Origin: Symbiodinium natans
Lineage: Eukaryota > Sar > Dinophyceae > Suessiales > Symbiodiniaceae
Assembly (NCBI GenBank): GCA_905221605.1
Contig: CAJNDS010000890.1
Coordinates: 1,037,150 to 1,101,149, forward strand
Direction: 5' to 3'
DNA: 64,000 bases
Under the pieces are notes generated by a model that searched no databases, was not told the origin of the DNA, and saw nothing but the letters and a program-made list of their open reading frames with translations. This document shows, piece by piece, positions 63,841-64,000 of the stretch (positions within the stretch are counted from its first letter, which is position 1; each line of letters starts with the position of its first letter). The position numbers were made by a program, and so were the translations under genes.

Positions 63841-64000
63841 TAATATATTGATACACCCTAAACCCAAACCCTAAACCGTAAACCCCTATTTTCGTACGTG
63901 AACCCCCGGGCCCAAGCAGGAACGACACCAGAGTTTCCAGATAGACCCTTAAACCCTAAACCCTAAACCCTGAACCCGAAACCCTGAACCCTCAAACCCC

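Larger units (their letters stand above)
1..64000. repeat. Dispersed degenerate TTTAGGG/CCCTAAA repeat across the window
   Basis: Runs of the 7-mer TTTAGGG, or its complement, occur in nearly every kilobase in both orientations. They range from a single unit to about 20 units and are mixed with variants such as CTTAGGG, TTCAGGG, TTTGGGG and TTTCGGG. TTTAGGG is the telomere motif of plants and of several dinoflagellates and other algae. Here the arrays are short, broken by unique sequence and flip orientation repeatedly, so this is interstitial repeat, not a chromosome end. Inside the reconstructed gene (42957-63460) the repeat makes up much of the introns. The main repeat-poor stretches are about 3.8-4.4 kb, 24.6-25.3 kb, 34.2-36.8 kb and 44.9-46.2 kb. 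Confidence 0.95.

Noticed and set aside
1-64000. Dinoflagellate spliced-leader relic, tRNA, rRNA, CRISPR, bacterial promoter or terminator features
   Set aside because: Looked for by eye on both strands; none recognised. A covariance-model scan would be decisive for small RNAs.

Overview
The window looks like nuclear DNA of a dinoflagellate, probably Suessiales/Symbiodiniaceae-like. Degenerate plant-type telomere-like repeat (TTTAGGG/CCCTAAA) is scattered through almost all of it. Coding sequence is cut into very small, GC3-rich exons. Inferred splice donors are GT, GC or GA, and acceptors are mostly AG|G. The clearest coding signals all lie on the minus strand. I saw no rRNA, tRNA, CRISPR array, bacterial operon or dinoflagellate spliced-leader relic.

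64000->42957 (minus strand): by eye I could assemble about 20 exons (18-76 nt, about 0.96 kb of coding in 20.5 kb) into the C-terminal part of a coiled-coil protein. It resembles a large family I remember from dinoflagellate gene sets, with motifs such as SLDESVAKA, GVLKMIDTL, LHAECDWLL and a final RAKTVL. The 5' end is outside the window. Introns are 0.25-2.65 kb and are filled with telomere-like repeat, foldback elements and simple repeats. One linker junction (exons 9-10) does not close in frame.

Inside one intron of that gene (46486-43836), on the same strand, sits an intact intronless 306-codon sulfotransferase-like gene with a signal peptide (45981-45061). It is the best single ORF in the window.

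42900->1: the same architecture continues, with many short minus-strand islands that look like exons of one or more further genes. About 30 are listed at modest confidence. I cannot join most of them or name a product, and tests inside the solved gene show that such calls have a real false-positive rate.

34.2-36.6 kb is a repeat-poor island. It holds a minus-strand reading frame broken by several single-base shifts, flanked on both sides by copies of the same short direct repeat, plus a second ORF with paired CxxC motifs.

Mobile or repeat content: at least seven families of short (about 80-190 bp) inverted-repeat elements, several tandem duplications, (AT)n, (CT)n, (AC)n and (GGAA)n microsatellites, long G or C homopolymers, and one homogeneous CTTAGGG array.
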